NCBI GenBank assembly: GCA_036398215.1
Contig: DASWHK010000037.1
Coordinates: 1 to 22,768, forward strand
Source of the DNA: DASWHK01 sp036398215
GTDB taxonomy: Bacteria; Acidobacteriota; UBA890
Reading direction: 5' to 3'
Length of the DNA: 22,768 nt
Shown piece by piece: positions 14,662 to 21,870 of the stretch. A program made the translations under genes and the position numbers. Under the pieces are notes generated by a model. That model did no database searches, was not told the origin of the DNA, and was given only the letters and a program-made list of their open reading frames with translations. Within the stretch, counting starts at the first letter, position 1. Every line of letters begins with the position of its first letter.

Positions 14662-17490
14662 ATGGCCAAAGCGAAGCCTCCCCGCCGGGTTGCGGTCGTC
14701 ACCGGCGACCTGACGATGGATTGGAACCTGGCCCGCACCCGCAGCGAGGGCAGCGACGGCTCGGTCTGGAACGCCGAGGACGCCGCCCACCTATACTGGC
14801 AACCGGGGGGCGCCGCTCTCCTCGCCGGGCTCATCGAAGAGGTCGCCAGGTCCCTGCGCGATGCCGGCGTCGCCGACTGCGCCGTGCACGGCACGGAGGC
14901 CGGGCGGCGCCGCGTCCGACCCGACGATCCGCGCTTCCATCACTCGCACGCCGTCTGGTCGGCGCACCCCTACAGCGGTCCCGGCGACCGCCAGACAGCG
15001 TGGCGCGTCGAGGAGTTCGTCGGCATCCATCGCGGCGAGAGCGGCGGAGCGGCCGGCTGGAACCTCGTCGCCGATGATCCGGCGCGGGCAGATCTGGTGA
15101 TCGTCGACGATGCCGGGCTCGGGTTCCGGGAGCGCCAGGACCTGTGGCCGCGATCGCTGCGCCAGGACAAGTGCCGGTGGGTGGTGGTCAAGATGGCGAA
15201 GCCGGTGGCGCAGGGGAATCTGTGGGCGCACCTGCACGCCGAGCATGCCGATCGGCTGGTCGTCGTCATGACCGTCAACGACCTCCGCCTGACCGAGGTG
15301 CAGATCACCCGCGAGCTGTCCTGGGAGCGCACCGCACAGGACCTGTGCTGGGAATTGGTCCACAACCTCAAGATCAACGCGCTGTCGCAGTGCGCCCACG
15401 TGGTGATCTCGTTCGACACGGCGGGCGCGCTGCTGATGTCGAGGGCGGAGCGCCCGCGAAAGCGTCGAAGCGGTGCCGGGGCGGAAGCCGTGGCGCGCTG
15501 CCGGCTCTTTTTCGATCCGCTGGTCGCCGAGGGTGGCTGGTCGCCGCAATACCCGGGTGGCGCCATCGGCTACACGTCGTGTCTGGCCGCCGGGATCGCG
15601 CGGCAGTTGCTGGCGGCGCCCGACGAGCCCGACGTCGAACGCGGCATCCTCGGCGGCATCGCCGCCATGCGCGCGCTCCACCGGGAAGGATACGGAGGCG
15701 TTGCGGGTGGCGCGGCGGGCAAGGAGGGGAGAGCAGGCGGCAGCGCGGCGGGAGCTGCGGACGCGCGCACGGCGAATCTCGCGTTCCCCACCGCCGCGGT
15801 GGTTCGGGAGCTGGAGGCCGAGCCGAGCTCGCGCGGCTCGCTGACCGTCATCGACGTGCGCGACCCGGCGCGGGCTTTTGTCGGCGCGGCCGCCAGCCCC
15901 GGGGCGGCGGCGGGCTCCGGGTACTGGACGATCCTGCAGGAGCGTTTCTCCGGCGGTCTCGACAAGCTGGCCGAGACCATCGTTCTGCAGGGCCCGGAGG
16001 CGGCGCTATCCGGCGTGCCGCTGGCGCGCTTCGGCAAGCTGGTGACCGTCGATCGCCAGGAGATCGAGGCGTTTCGCAGCATCCGGTCGCTGGTGCGCGA
16101 GTACAGCAGCAAGGAGTTGCAGCAGCCGCTGTCGATCGCGGTCTTCGGGGCGCCGGGCTCGGGAAAATCTTTCGGCGTCACCGAGGTCGCCCTCTCCGTT
16201 CTTCCCGGCTTGGTCCGGCCGATGAGCTTCAACCTCTCGCAGCTCGACGGCCCCGAGGCGCTGCTCGACGCCTTCCACCAGGTCCGCGATGTCGCCCTCA
16301 AGGGCGGCTTGCCGCTGGTGTTCTGGGATGAGTTCGACAGCCCGCTGGGCGGCCGGGAGCTGGGCTGGCTGCCGTATTTTCTGGCGCCGATGCAAGACGG
16401 GGCATTTCAGCAGGGCCAGTTGATGCACCCGATCGGGCGTTGCGTATTCGTCTTCGCGGGGGGCACCTGCAGCCGCATGCGGGACTTCGGGTCGCAGGTT
16501 GCTGCCGACAAGTTCAAGCAGGTCAAGGGCCCCGATTTCCTCAGCCGCATCAAGGGGTTCGTCGACATTCTCGGGCCCAACTGCCTGGATGACGATCGCG
16601 ACAGCGATCCCTACTTCATCGTCCGCCGCGCCATCCTGCTGCGCTCGATCCTGCGCCGCGACCATCCGCAGCTCTTCGAGCACGGCGACGGCAGCGAGAT
16701 CCTGAAGATCGACTCCGGCGTGCTGCGCGCCTTTCTGCGCGTCGGCAAGTTCGAGCACGGCGTGCGCTCGATCGAATCGATCGTGGCGATGAGCCTGCTG
16801 CGCGGCAAGCGGCACTTCGAGCGCTCGGCGCTGCCGGCCGAGAGGCAGCTCGACCTGCACGTCAACGGTCTCGAGTTCCTCGCCCGCGTGCAGGCGATCG
16901 ACCTCGAGGGCGAGCTGCTCGAGCAGCTCGCCGCCGCCGTGCACGCCGATTTCTGCGCCGGGCTGCGCAAGCAGGGTTACCGGCTCGGCGCGGCCACCGA
17001 TGACAAGAAGAAGACGCACAGCTCGCTGAAGCCCTACGACAGGCTCCCGGAGGACGAGAAGGAGCAAAACCGCGACAACGCCCGCGACATTCCCAACAAG
17101 CTCGCCGTCGCCGGCTACGTGATGCTGCCGGCGCGCAGCCACGCACGGCCGCTGCGCTTCCCCGAGGACGACCTCGATCTGCTCGCCGAGATGGAGCACG
17201 ATCGCTGGGTGCGGCTGAAGCTGGCGGCGGGGTGGCGCTGGGCGGCAAAAACGGACAAGGCCCAGAAGCTGCACCAGGACCTGCTGCCCTGGGACCGCCT
17301 CACGGCGGCGGAGAAGGCGCGGCGGTACAGCGGCGCCCTTGCCGAGGCGCTGGGCGACGGCCCTCTGCCGGCCGGCGCCAAGCAGAAGGACCGCGCCCTG
17401 GTGCGGGCGATCCCCGCCATTCTGGCGAAGATCGGCTACGCGGTGGTGCGGGCGATGCCGGCGAAGGCGGCGCCGGGGCCCGGATCGTGA
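14662..17490 (+). CDS. PfkB-like / AAA+ ATPase / double RyR-domain protein
   Basis: Protein of 942 residues. I prefer the ATG at 14662 (GAGG 7 nt upstream) over an in-frame GTG at 14644. Residues ~8-340 look like a PfkB/ribokinase fold: 'VAVVTGDLTMDWN' (10-22), 'DLVIVDDAGL' (144-153) and a 'VVVMTVNDLRLTEVQI' strand-helix. The glycine motif that is normally GAGD reads GGAIGY (299-304), so the catalytic Asp seems lost. A Gly/Ala-rich linker follows. An AAA+ module (~440-690) has Walker A GAPGSGKS (496-503), Walker B FWDE (Asp556, Glu557) and a sensor-1-like 'VFVFAGGTCSR'. Two RyR domains close the protein: ~750-822 ('KKKTHSSLKPYDRLPEDEKE', then 'LAVAGYVM') and ~838-932 ('MEHDRWVRLKLAAGWRW', 'LLPWDRL', 'ILAKIGYAVV'). 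RyR domains are known from ryanodine receptors and some bacterial and phage proteins. It heads an operon with a SLOG and a TrkA-N membrane gene, so a ligand-sensing, ATP-driven regulator role is inferred. Confidence 0.85.
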   Translation: MAKAKPPRRVAVVTGDLTMDWNLARTRSEGSDGSVWNAEDAAHLYWQPGGAALLAGLIEEVARSLRDAGVADCAVHGTEAGRRRVRPDDPRFHHSHAVWSAHPYSGPGDRQTAWRVEEFVGIHRGESGGAAGWNLVADDPARADLVIVDDAGLGFRERQDLWPRSLRQDKCRWVVVKMAKPVAQGNLWAHLHAEHADRLVVVMTVNDLRLTEVQITRELSWERTAQDLCWELVHNLKINALSQCAHVVISFDTAGALLMSRAERPRKRRSGAGAEAVARCRLFFDPLVAEGGWSPQYPGGAIGYTSCLAAGIARQLLAAPDEPDVERGILGGIAAMRALHREGYGGVAGGAAGKEGRAGGSAAGAADARTANLAFPTAAVVRELEAEPSSRGSLTVIDVRDPARAFVGAAASPGAAAGSGYWTILQERFSGGLDKLAETIVLQGPEAALSGVPLARFGKLVTVDRQEIEAFRSIRSLVREYSSKELQQPLSIAVFGAPGSGKSFGVTEVALSVLPGLVRPMSFNLSQLDGPEALLDAFHQVRDVALKGGLPLVFWDEFDSPLGGRELGWLPYFLAPMQDGAFQQGQLMHPIGRCVFVFAGGTCSRMRDFGSQVAADKFKQVKGPDFLSRIKGFVDILGPNCLDDDRDSDPYFIVRRAILLRSILRRDHPQLFEHGDGSEILKIDSGVLRAFLRVGKFEHGVRSIESIVAMSLLRGKRHFERSALPAERQLDLHVNGLEFLARVQAIDLEGELLEQLAAAVHADFCAGLRKQGYRLGAATDDKKKTHSSLKPYDRLPEDEKEQNRDNARDIPNKLAVAGYVMLPARSHARPLRFPEDDLDLLAEMEHDRWVRLKLAAGWRWAAKTDKAQKLHQDLLPWDRLTAAEKARRYSGALAEALGDGPLPAGAKQKDRALVRAIPAILAKIGYAVVRAMPAKAAPGPGS

Positions 17491-17496
17491 GTGCGG

Positions 17497-18093
17497 ATGG
17501 CGCCGCGTAAGCGTCTTCGTCTCGGCGTCACCGGGCACCGGGTGCTGGCCGAGGGCGACGAGATCGAGGCCGGGATCGAGACGGCCTTGCGGGGTATCGA
17601 GCGAGCCTGGCCGGGGGCGACCTTCACCGCGCTCTCGGCGCTCGCCGAGGGCGCCGATCGGCTCGTCGCCGAGCGGGTGCTGGCGCGCCCGGGCGCGACG
17701 CTGGTCGCCGTCCTGCCGCTCCCGGAGGCGAAGTACGTCGAAGATTTCGGCTCAGCCGCTTCGCGGGCGCAGTTCCGCGACCTGTTGCGCCGCGCCGAGC
17801 GGCGCGTCGAGCTGGCCGCTGCCGGCAGCCGCACCCTGGCCTACGAGCGCGTCGGCGACTACATCCTGGGGCGCTGCGACGTTCTCATCGCGGTCTGGGA
17901 CGGACGTCCGGTACAGGGGCGGGGAGGTACGGGCGCGGTGGTCGCCGGCGCCCGCGAGCGGAGCAAGCCGCTGGCCTGGGTGCACGCCGGCAACCGCGCG
18001 CCGGGGACCGAGGAGCCGACGTCGCTGGGCGACGAGCAGGGGATGGTGACCTTCGAGAACCTCGGCGGCGCCGAACTGGAATCGCCGGCATGA
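17497..18093 (+). CDS. SLOG-domain (LOG/DprA-like Rossmann) protein
   Basis: Protein of 198 residues; an in-frame GTG at 17491, directly after the upstream stop, is an equally possible start (200 residues). The sequence is a single Rossmann-like domain with SLOG features: N-terminal GVTGHR (10-15), the 'LAEGADRLVAE' helix (49-59), and the phosphate-binding tail 'LIAVWDG' (130-136) followed by GRGGTGAVV (141-149). A long strand-helix 'GATLVAVLPLPEAKYVEDF' lies between. SLOG proteins bind nucleotides or nucleotide-derived ligands, and some make or cleave them (for example LOG nucleoside 5'-monophosphate phosphoribohydrolases). The GGxTG-type loop is present, but I cannot confirm the PGGxGTxxE catalytic motif of LOG enzymes. 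It lies between the RyR/AAA+ gene (6-bp gap) and the membrane gene (ATGA overlap), so it may sense or produce the ligand for the system. Confidence 0.85.
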   Translation: MAPRKRLRLGVTGHRVLAEGDEIEAGIETALRGIERAWPGATFTALSALAEGADRLVAERVLARPGATLVAVLPLPEAKYVEDFGSAASRAQFRDLLRRAERRVELAAAGSRTLAYERVGDYILGRCDVLIAVWDGRPVQGRGGTGAVVAGARERSKPLAWVHAGNRAPGTEEPTSLGDEQGMVTFENLGGAELESPA

Positions 18094-19391
18094 AACGGCG
18101 CTCGTCGTGGCGCCTGTTCGAATGGCCGCTCGTCTGGGCGCTGGCGGCGGCGTCGCTGGTGCTCGGCTACCTCGGCTTCTCCGCCTATTTCGCGGCGGCG
18201 GGCGAGGCGCGCTCATGGCTCGACCGCGTGTACCTGAGCCTGCAGCTTTTCGTCCTCGAGTCGGGGGCCCTGGCGCCGCCGCTGCCGTGGCAGCTCGAGG
18301 TGGCGCGCCTGCTGGCGCCGTTGGTGTCTGTTTACACGGCGGGCAAGGCGCTCGCTCTCGTCTTCGGCGAGCAACTCCAGTTTCTCCGCCTGCGCATCCA
18401 GCGCGATCACGCCGTCGTGTGCGGCGCCGGCCGCAAGGCCGTCTGTCTGGTCCGCGAGCTGCGTCGCCGCGGCGTCGCCGTCGTCGTCATCGAGGAAGAC
18501 GAGGAGGCCGACACCCTGGCCTCCTGCCGCTTCGCCGGAGCGAGGGTGCTGGTGGGTGACGCCACCGATCCGGCGCTGCTGAGGAGGGCCGGGGTGGCGC
18601 GGGCGCGCTACGTGGTGGCGCTGTGCGGCGACGACGGCGCCAACGCCGAGGTGGCAGTCCACGCCCGGCGCCAGGCGGCCGGCCGCAAGGGCGAGCCTCT
18701 GCGTTGCGCCGTGCACATCTTCGACCCCGACCTCTGGCGGCTGCTCGGCGCCCAGCAGTCGGCAGCGCCGGACCGGGACGGCTTCCGGCTCGGCTACTTC
18801 AATATCTTCGAACGGGGGGCGCAGGCGCTGCTCGCCGAGCATTCGCCCCTGCCGCCCGCGGCAACGAGGTCGGCCGCGGCGCACGTGCTCATCGTCGGCC
18901 TCGGCCGCTTCGGCCAAAGCCTCCTGGTCGAGATGGCCCGGCGCTGGTCGAGCGCCCGGCCGGAAGGCGCCGAGAAGGAGTTACGGGTGACCGTCGTCGA
19001 TCGAGCCGCCGGCCAGAAGCTGGGCTCACTGCTGCTGCGCTGTTCCGAGCTCGACGCCGCTTGCCGGCTGGTGCCGCGCGACATGGAGATTGCTTCGGCG
19101 CAGTTCGAGGGCGGCGCATTCCTGCGGCAGGCCGAGGAGCTCGGCCCGGTAACGAGGGCCTATGTGTGCCTCGACGACGATTCGCGCAGCCTGTCGGCGG
19201 CCCTGGCGCTGCACGAATGCCTGCGCCGCGACAGCCCGTTGATCGTCGCCCGCATGCGGCAAGAGGCGGGCCTGGCGTCGCTGCTGCGCGATGCCGGGGC
19301 CGACCCGGCTTTTCGCAACCTGAGCGCCTTCGGCCTGCTCGATCGCACCTGCACGTTCGAGCTGGTGCTCGGCGACCGTGCGGGGTTCTGA
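18090..19391 (+). CDS. Channel-like membrane protein with two TrkA-N-type Rossmann domains
   Basis: Protein of 433 residues; its ATG overlaps the SLOG stop by 4 nt. The N-terminus has a membrane helix at ~13-37, a short amphipathic 'DRVYLSLQLFVLESGALAPP' segment (45-64) placed like a pore helix, and a second helix at ~70-92. This is the layout of a two-helix (Ion_trans_2-like) channel subunit, but the TVGYG-type K+ filter is missing. Next come two RCK/TrkA-N-like domains. The first (107-~235) has GAGRKA (112-117) in place of GxGxxG, then an acidic 'VIEEDEEAD' and 'GDATDPALLRRAG'. The second (~267-433) has the canonical GLGRFG (270-275) and 'VTVVDRAAG'. Such domains bind NAD(H) or nucleotides and gate channels. 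I infer a ligand-gated membrane effector regulated by the two upstream proteins. The alternative is a regulatory subunit for another transporter. Confidence 0.85.
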   Translation: MKRRSSWRLFEWPLVWALAAASLVLGYLGFSAYFAAAGEARSWLDRVYLSLQLFVLESGALAPPLPWQLEVARLLAPLVSVYTAGKALALVFGEQLQFLRLRIQRDHAVVCGAGRKAVCLVRELRRRGVAVVVIEEDEEADTLASCRFAGARVLVGDATDPALLRRAGVARARYVVALCGDDGANAEVAVHARRQAAGRKGEPLRCAVHIFDPDLWRLLGAQQSAAPDRDGFRLGYFNIFERGAQALLAEHSPLPPAATRSAAAHVLIVGLGRFGQSLLVEMARRWSSARPEGAEKELRVTVVDRAAGQKLGSLLLRCSELDAACRLVPRDMEIASAQFEGGAFLRQAEELGPVTRAYVCLDDDSRSLSAALALHECLRRDSPLIVARMRQEAGLASLLRDAGADPAFRNLSAFGLLDRTCTFELVLGDRAGF

Positions 19392-19396
19392 TCCCG

Positions 19397-19429
19397 CGGC
19401 GCCGGCGCGCCGGTTGGCCGCCGGCGCCG
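19397..19429. terminator. Strong GC hairpin between convergent genes
   Basis: Perfect 11-bp arms CGGCGCCGGCG (19397-19407) and CGCCGGCGCCG (19419-19429). The stem extends by GCC/GGC around a GGTT loop, with one bulged C. It begins 6 nt after the channel-gene stop and lies 23 nt past the stop of the convergent oxidoreductase, so it may serve both directions. There is no T-run, but such hairpins commonly end operons in GC-rich bacteria. Confidence 0.55.
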
Positions 19430-19451
19430 ACCTCGCCCGCGTTCGACGTTC

Positions 19452-20447
19452 TCAGAGGCCCGTGCGGTAGGCGGCCTCGACGATGCCCAGCGTCTCCAGG
19501 TGGTCCTCGGCAGAGGTCTCGAACGCGCCGCCGTCGGCCAGCCGGTCGAGAAAATGGGCGATCGCCGCCCGGTAGGACTCCTTGTAGTCGGCTTGCAGGT
19601 CCAGCTCCACGGTCTGCTCCGCTCCGCCCACCAGACGGAGCCGGTCGTCGCGCAGAAAGATGGAGCCTTCGGTGCCGAAGATCTCGAGCCGATCGACCTG
19701 CTGGGGCGGGTAGCCGTGGGCCATGAAGTCGCCGAGCAGCGAAACGGCGGCGCCGTCGTCGTCGACGAGAAAGAGCGCGGCGCGGTCTTCGCCGCGGATC
19801 CGGGGGCATCTCCTGCCCAGCCGTGCGGCGGTCAGGGCGAGCGGCCCGAGCAGGAAGCGAAGCGTGTCCACGTGGTGGATCATGACTTCCATCAGCAGCA
19901 TGCGCTCCAGCCCGGCCAGCATCGGTTGGCGCTCGAGGGCCGGCAGCGCGCCGCTCTCGTCGGGCAGCAGGCCCGAGGTCAGGATCGTCATCAAGGCGCC
20001 GCGCAGGCGCCCGATCCGCCCGCCCCGGATCCATTCGTGTGCCTGGCGAAAGTGGGGACGGAAGCGCCAGTTGTCGTGGACCATCAGCCGGACCCGCCCA
20101 CCGAGCTCGGCGACCAGGCGCTCGGCTTCCTCCAGCGTCGGGGCCAGCGGCTTCTGGCACAGGATGGCAAGGCCGTGGCGCGCGGCGAGGCGAGAGAGGG
20201 GGACGTGCTGCTCGCGCGGCGCGGCGATGTCGAGGGCGTCGAGCGGCGTCCCCTCGAGCATCTCCTCGACCGAGCCGTACACCTCGGCGATGTCGTATTG
20301 GGCCGCCCGTGCCTCGGCCGCCGCGCGCACCGGATCGGCGATCGCCACGACGCTGGCGCGGTCCCGCAGGTGCCGGTAGGCGTCGAGGTGATGCTCGGTC
20401 ACCCAGCCGGCTCCCGCCAAGCCGATCCTGACGCGCCGGCCGCTCAT
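19452..20447 (-). CDS. Gfo/Idh/MocA-family NAD(P)-dependent oxidoreductase
   Basis: Protein of 331 residues, typical of the family. The N-terminal Rossmann fold starts 'VRIGLAGAGWVTEHHLDAY' (6-24); the usual EKP motif reads QKP (98-100). The C-terminal alpha/beta domain includes 'MIHHVDTLRFLLG', the region holding the catalytic His/Asp pair. Members oxidise or reduce sugars, inositols, their acids or related compounds using NAD(P). The ATG at 20447 has GAGGG a few bases upstream and overlaps the stop of a small leader ORF as ATGA. It follows the TRAP genes in the same direction, so it probably acts on the imported substrate, whose identity cannot be told. The replacement of Glu by Gln in EKP is tolerated in some members. 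Confidence 0.92.
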   Translation of the reverse strand: MSGRRVRIGLAGAGWVTEHHLDAYRHLRDRASVVAIADPVRAAAEARAAQYDIAEVYGSVEEMLEGTPLDALDIAAPREQHVPLSRLAARHGLAILCQKPLAPTLEEAERLVAELGGRVRLMVHDNWRFRPHFRQAHEWIRGGRIGRLRGALMTILTSGLLPDESGALPALERQPMLAGLERMLLMEVMIHHVDTLRFLLGPLALTAARLGRRCPRIRGEDRAALFLVDDDGAAVSLLGDFMAHGYPPQQVDRLEIFGTEGSIFLRDDRLRLVGGAEQTVELDLQADYKESYRAAIAHFLDRLADGGAFETSAEDHLETLGIVEAAYRTGL

Positions 20448-20572
20448 GCCGCCCTCGCCGTCCCGATCCTGACGCGCCGGCGGCTCATGCCGCCCTCGCC
20501 GGCCCGATCCTGACGCCGGTGGCTCATGCCGCCCTCGCCGTCCCGATGCTGACGGCGCCGGCCGGTCACGGC
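20422..20572 (-). repeat. ~41-bp tandem repeat duplicating a ribosome-binding site and start codon
   Basis: Three near-identical units: 20422-20462 (41 bp), 20463-20503 (41 bp) and 20504-20542 (39 bp), plus a decayed fourth (20543-~20572) that enters the end of dctM. On the minus strand each full unit holds GGCGAGGGCGGCATGAGC, that is GAGGG, the ATG and the codons for Met-Ser, followed by xRRxR-like codons. The unit nearest the oxidoreductase is the gene's true start; the others are upstream copies of it. Confidence 0.9.
20444..20527 (-). CDS. Small leader ORF made by the start-region repeat
   Basis: Starting at the ATG of the third repeat unit (20527) gives 27 residues. The ATG of the second unit (20488) gives 14 residues, MSRRRVRIGTARAA, a near copy of the oxidoreductase N-terminus MSGRRVRIGLAGAG. 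Both end at a TGA (20444-20446) that forms ATGA with the oxidoreductase start. Each ATG has the same GAGGG ribosome-binding sequence as the real gene. Translation is plausible, and the peptide could couple or tune expression, but it may simply be a by-product of the duplication. Confidence 0.3.
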   Translation of the reverse strand: MSHRRQDRAGEGGMSRRRVRIGTARAA

Positions 20573-21870
20573 AGGGCCCCGGGCATCAGGTTCGGCAAGG
20601 CCGCCCTCGGGATCCAGAGAACCCAATCGGGCAGCAGCACCGCGAGGGCCACGACGGCGAGCGAGATCAAGTAGAAGGGGAAGAGGGCGCGCACTGCGCC
20701 GGCGGCCGGCACCCGGCCCAGATCCGCGGCGATCAGCAGGCAGAGGCCGTAGGGCGGGGTGATCAGCCCGATGGCCAGCGTCAGGACCACGACGAGCCCC
20801 ATCTGATAGGGATCGATGCCTGCCGCCGCCCCGATCTCGCCGACGATCGGCTGAAGGATGATGATCGCCGGGATGGCGTCCATCACCGTGCCGACCAGCA
20901 AGAAGGTCAGGATCACGAAGAAGAAGACGGACCCGGGCGAGGCGAGGAGGCCGGCGCCTCCCAGCCAGCCCACCACCGCCTGCGGCACCGAGTAGAAGGC
21001 CAGAATCCATCCCCACAGCGACGCCGCCGCGACGCAGAGCAGCGACAGCGAGAACAGGCCGATGCCCTCCTCGGCGAGCCGGAACCAGCGCCTGAGGCCG
21101 AACTGCCGGTAGGCGATCGCCAGCAGGGTGACGTAGAGGACGGCGACCACCGACGCCTCGGTGGCGGTGAAGACGCCGGCGAGGATCCCGCCGATGACGA
21201 TCACCGGGATCAGCAGCGCCGGCCAGGCCGAGCGGCCGGCGGACAGCAGCCGGCGGCCGGAAAAGGTATCGGCCTTGCCGATGCCGAGCCGTGAGGCCAC
21301 CCGCGACGCCCACAGCATCTGCCCGAGGCCGATCAGAATGCCCGGAACGATCCCCGCCAGGAACATGGCCCCGACCGAGAGGCCCGCGGTGGCCGCGTAG
21401 ATGATCATCATCAGGCTGGGCGGAATGACGTTGCCGAGCGTCGAGGAGGCGGCGGTGATGGCGACGGTGAAGCCCCCCGGGTACCCCTCCTTCTGCATCG
21501 CCGGGATCATCACTGACCCTACGCCCAGCGTGTCGGCCGAGGAGACGCCGGAGATCCCCGCGAAGATCATCGACACCGCCACGTTCACGTGCGCCAGCCC
21601 GCCCGACAGATGGCCCACCATGGCGCGCGCGAAGTCGACAAGCCGCGCCGACGAGCCGGAATCGTTCATCGCCTGGCCGACGAACAGGAAGAAGGGCACG
21701 GCGAGGAGGGGAAAGTTGTTGAGCCCCACCCAGATGCGCTGCGGCACGATCGACAGCGGCACGTCGCCCTGGGCGCCGATGGCCAGCGTCGACGAGATCA
21801 GCATGGCGAAGGCGATCGGCACTCGCACCAAACAGAGGATCGCAAACGAGCCGAACAGCAGCCACAGCAT
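20566..21870 (-). CDS. dctM: TRAP transporter large permease subunit
   Basis: Protein of 434 residues, the normal DctM size. The ATG at 21870 overlaps the dctQ stop by one base (TGATG) and gives 'MLWLLFGSFAILCLVRVPIA', the usual start of this 12-helix family. Typical segments follow: 'GLNNFPLLAVPFFLFVGQAM', 'VSMIFAGISGVSSADTLGVG', 'IPPSLMMIIYA', 'GGILAGVFTATEASVVAVLY' and 'IGLITPPYGLCLLIAADLG'. With DctQ and DctP it drives sodium- or proton-linked uptake of organic acids. The frame stays open about 125 codons upstream through the minisatellite, but that stretch has no homology and is not the start. Confidence 0.95.
   Translation of the reverse strand: MLWLLFGSFAILCLVRVPIAFAMLISSTLAIGAQGDVPLSIVPQRIWVGLNNFPLLAVPFFLFVGQAMNDSGSSARLVDFARAMVGHLSGGLAHVNVAVSMIFAGISGVSSADTLGVGSVMIPAMQKEGYPGGFTVAITAASSTLGNVIPPSLMMIIYAATAGLSVGAMFLAGIVPGILIGLGQMLWASRVASRLGIGKADTFSGRRLLSAGRSAWPALLIPVIVIGGILAGVFTATEASVVAVLYVTLLAIAYRQFGLRRWFRLAEEGIGLFSLSLLCVAAASLWGWILAFYSVPQAVVGWLGGAGLLASPGSVFFFVILTFLLVGTVMDAIPAIIILQPIVGEIGAAAGIDPYQMGLVVVLTLAIGLITPPYGLCLLIAADLGRVPAAGAVRALFPFYLISLAVVALAVLLPDWVLWIPRAALPNLMPGALP

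Noticed and set aside
16006..17538. 510-residue minus-strand open frame
   Set aside because: Antisense to the AAA+/RyR gene, whose Walker and RyR motifs are clear in the plus frame.
19500..20513. 337-residue plus-strand open frame
   Set aside because: Antisense to the Gfo/Idh/MocA gene, with no recognisable motif.
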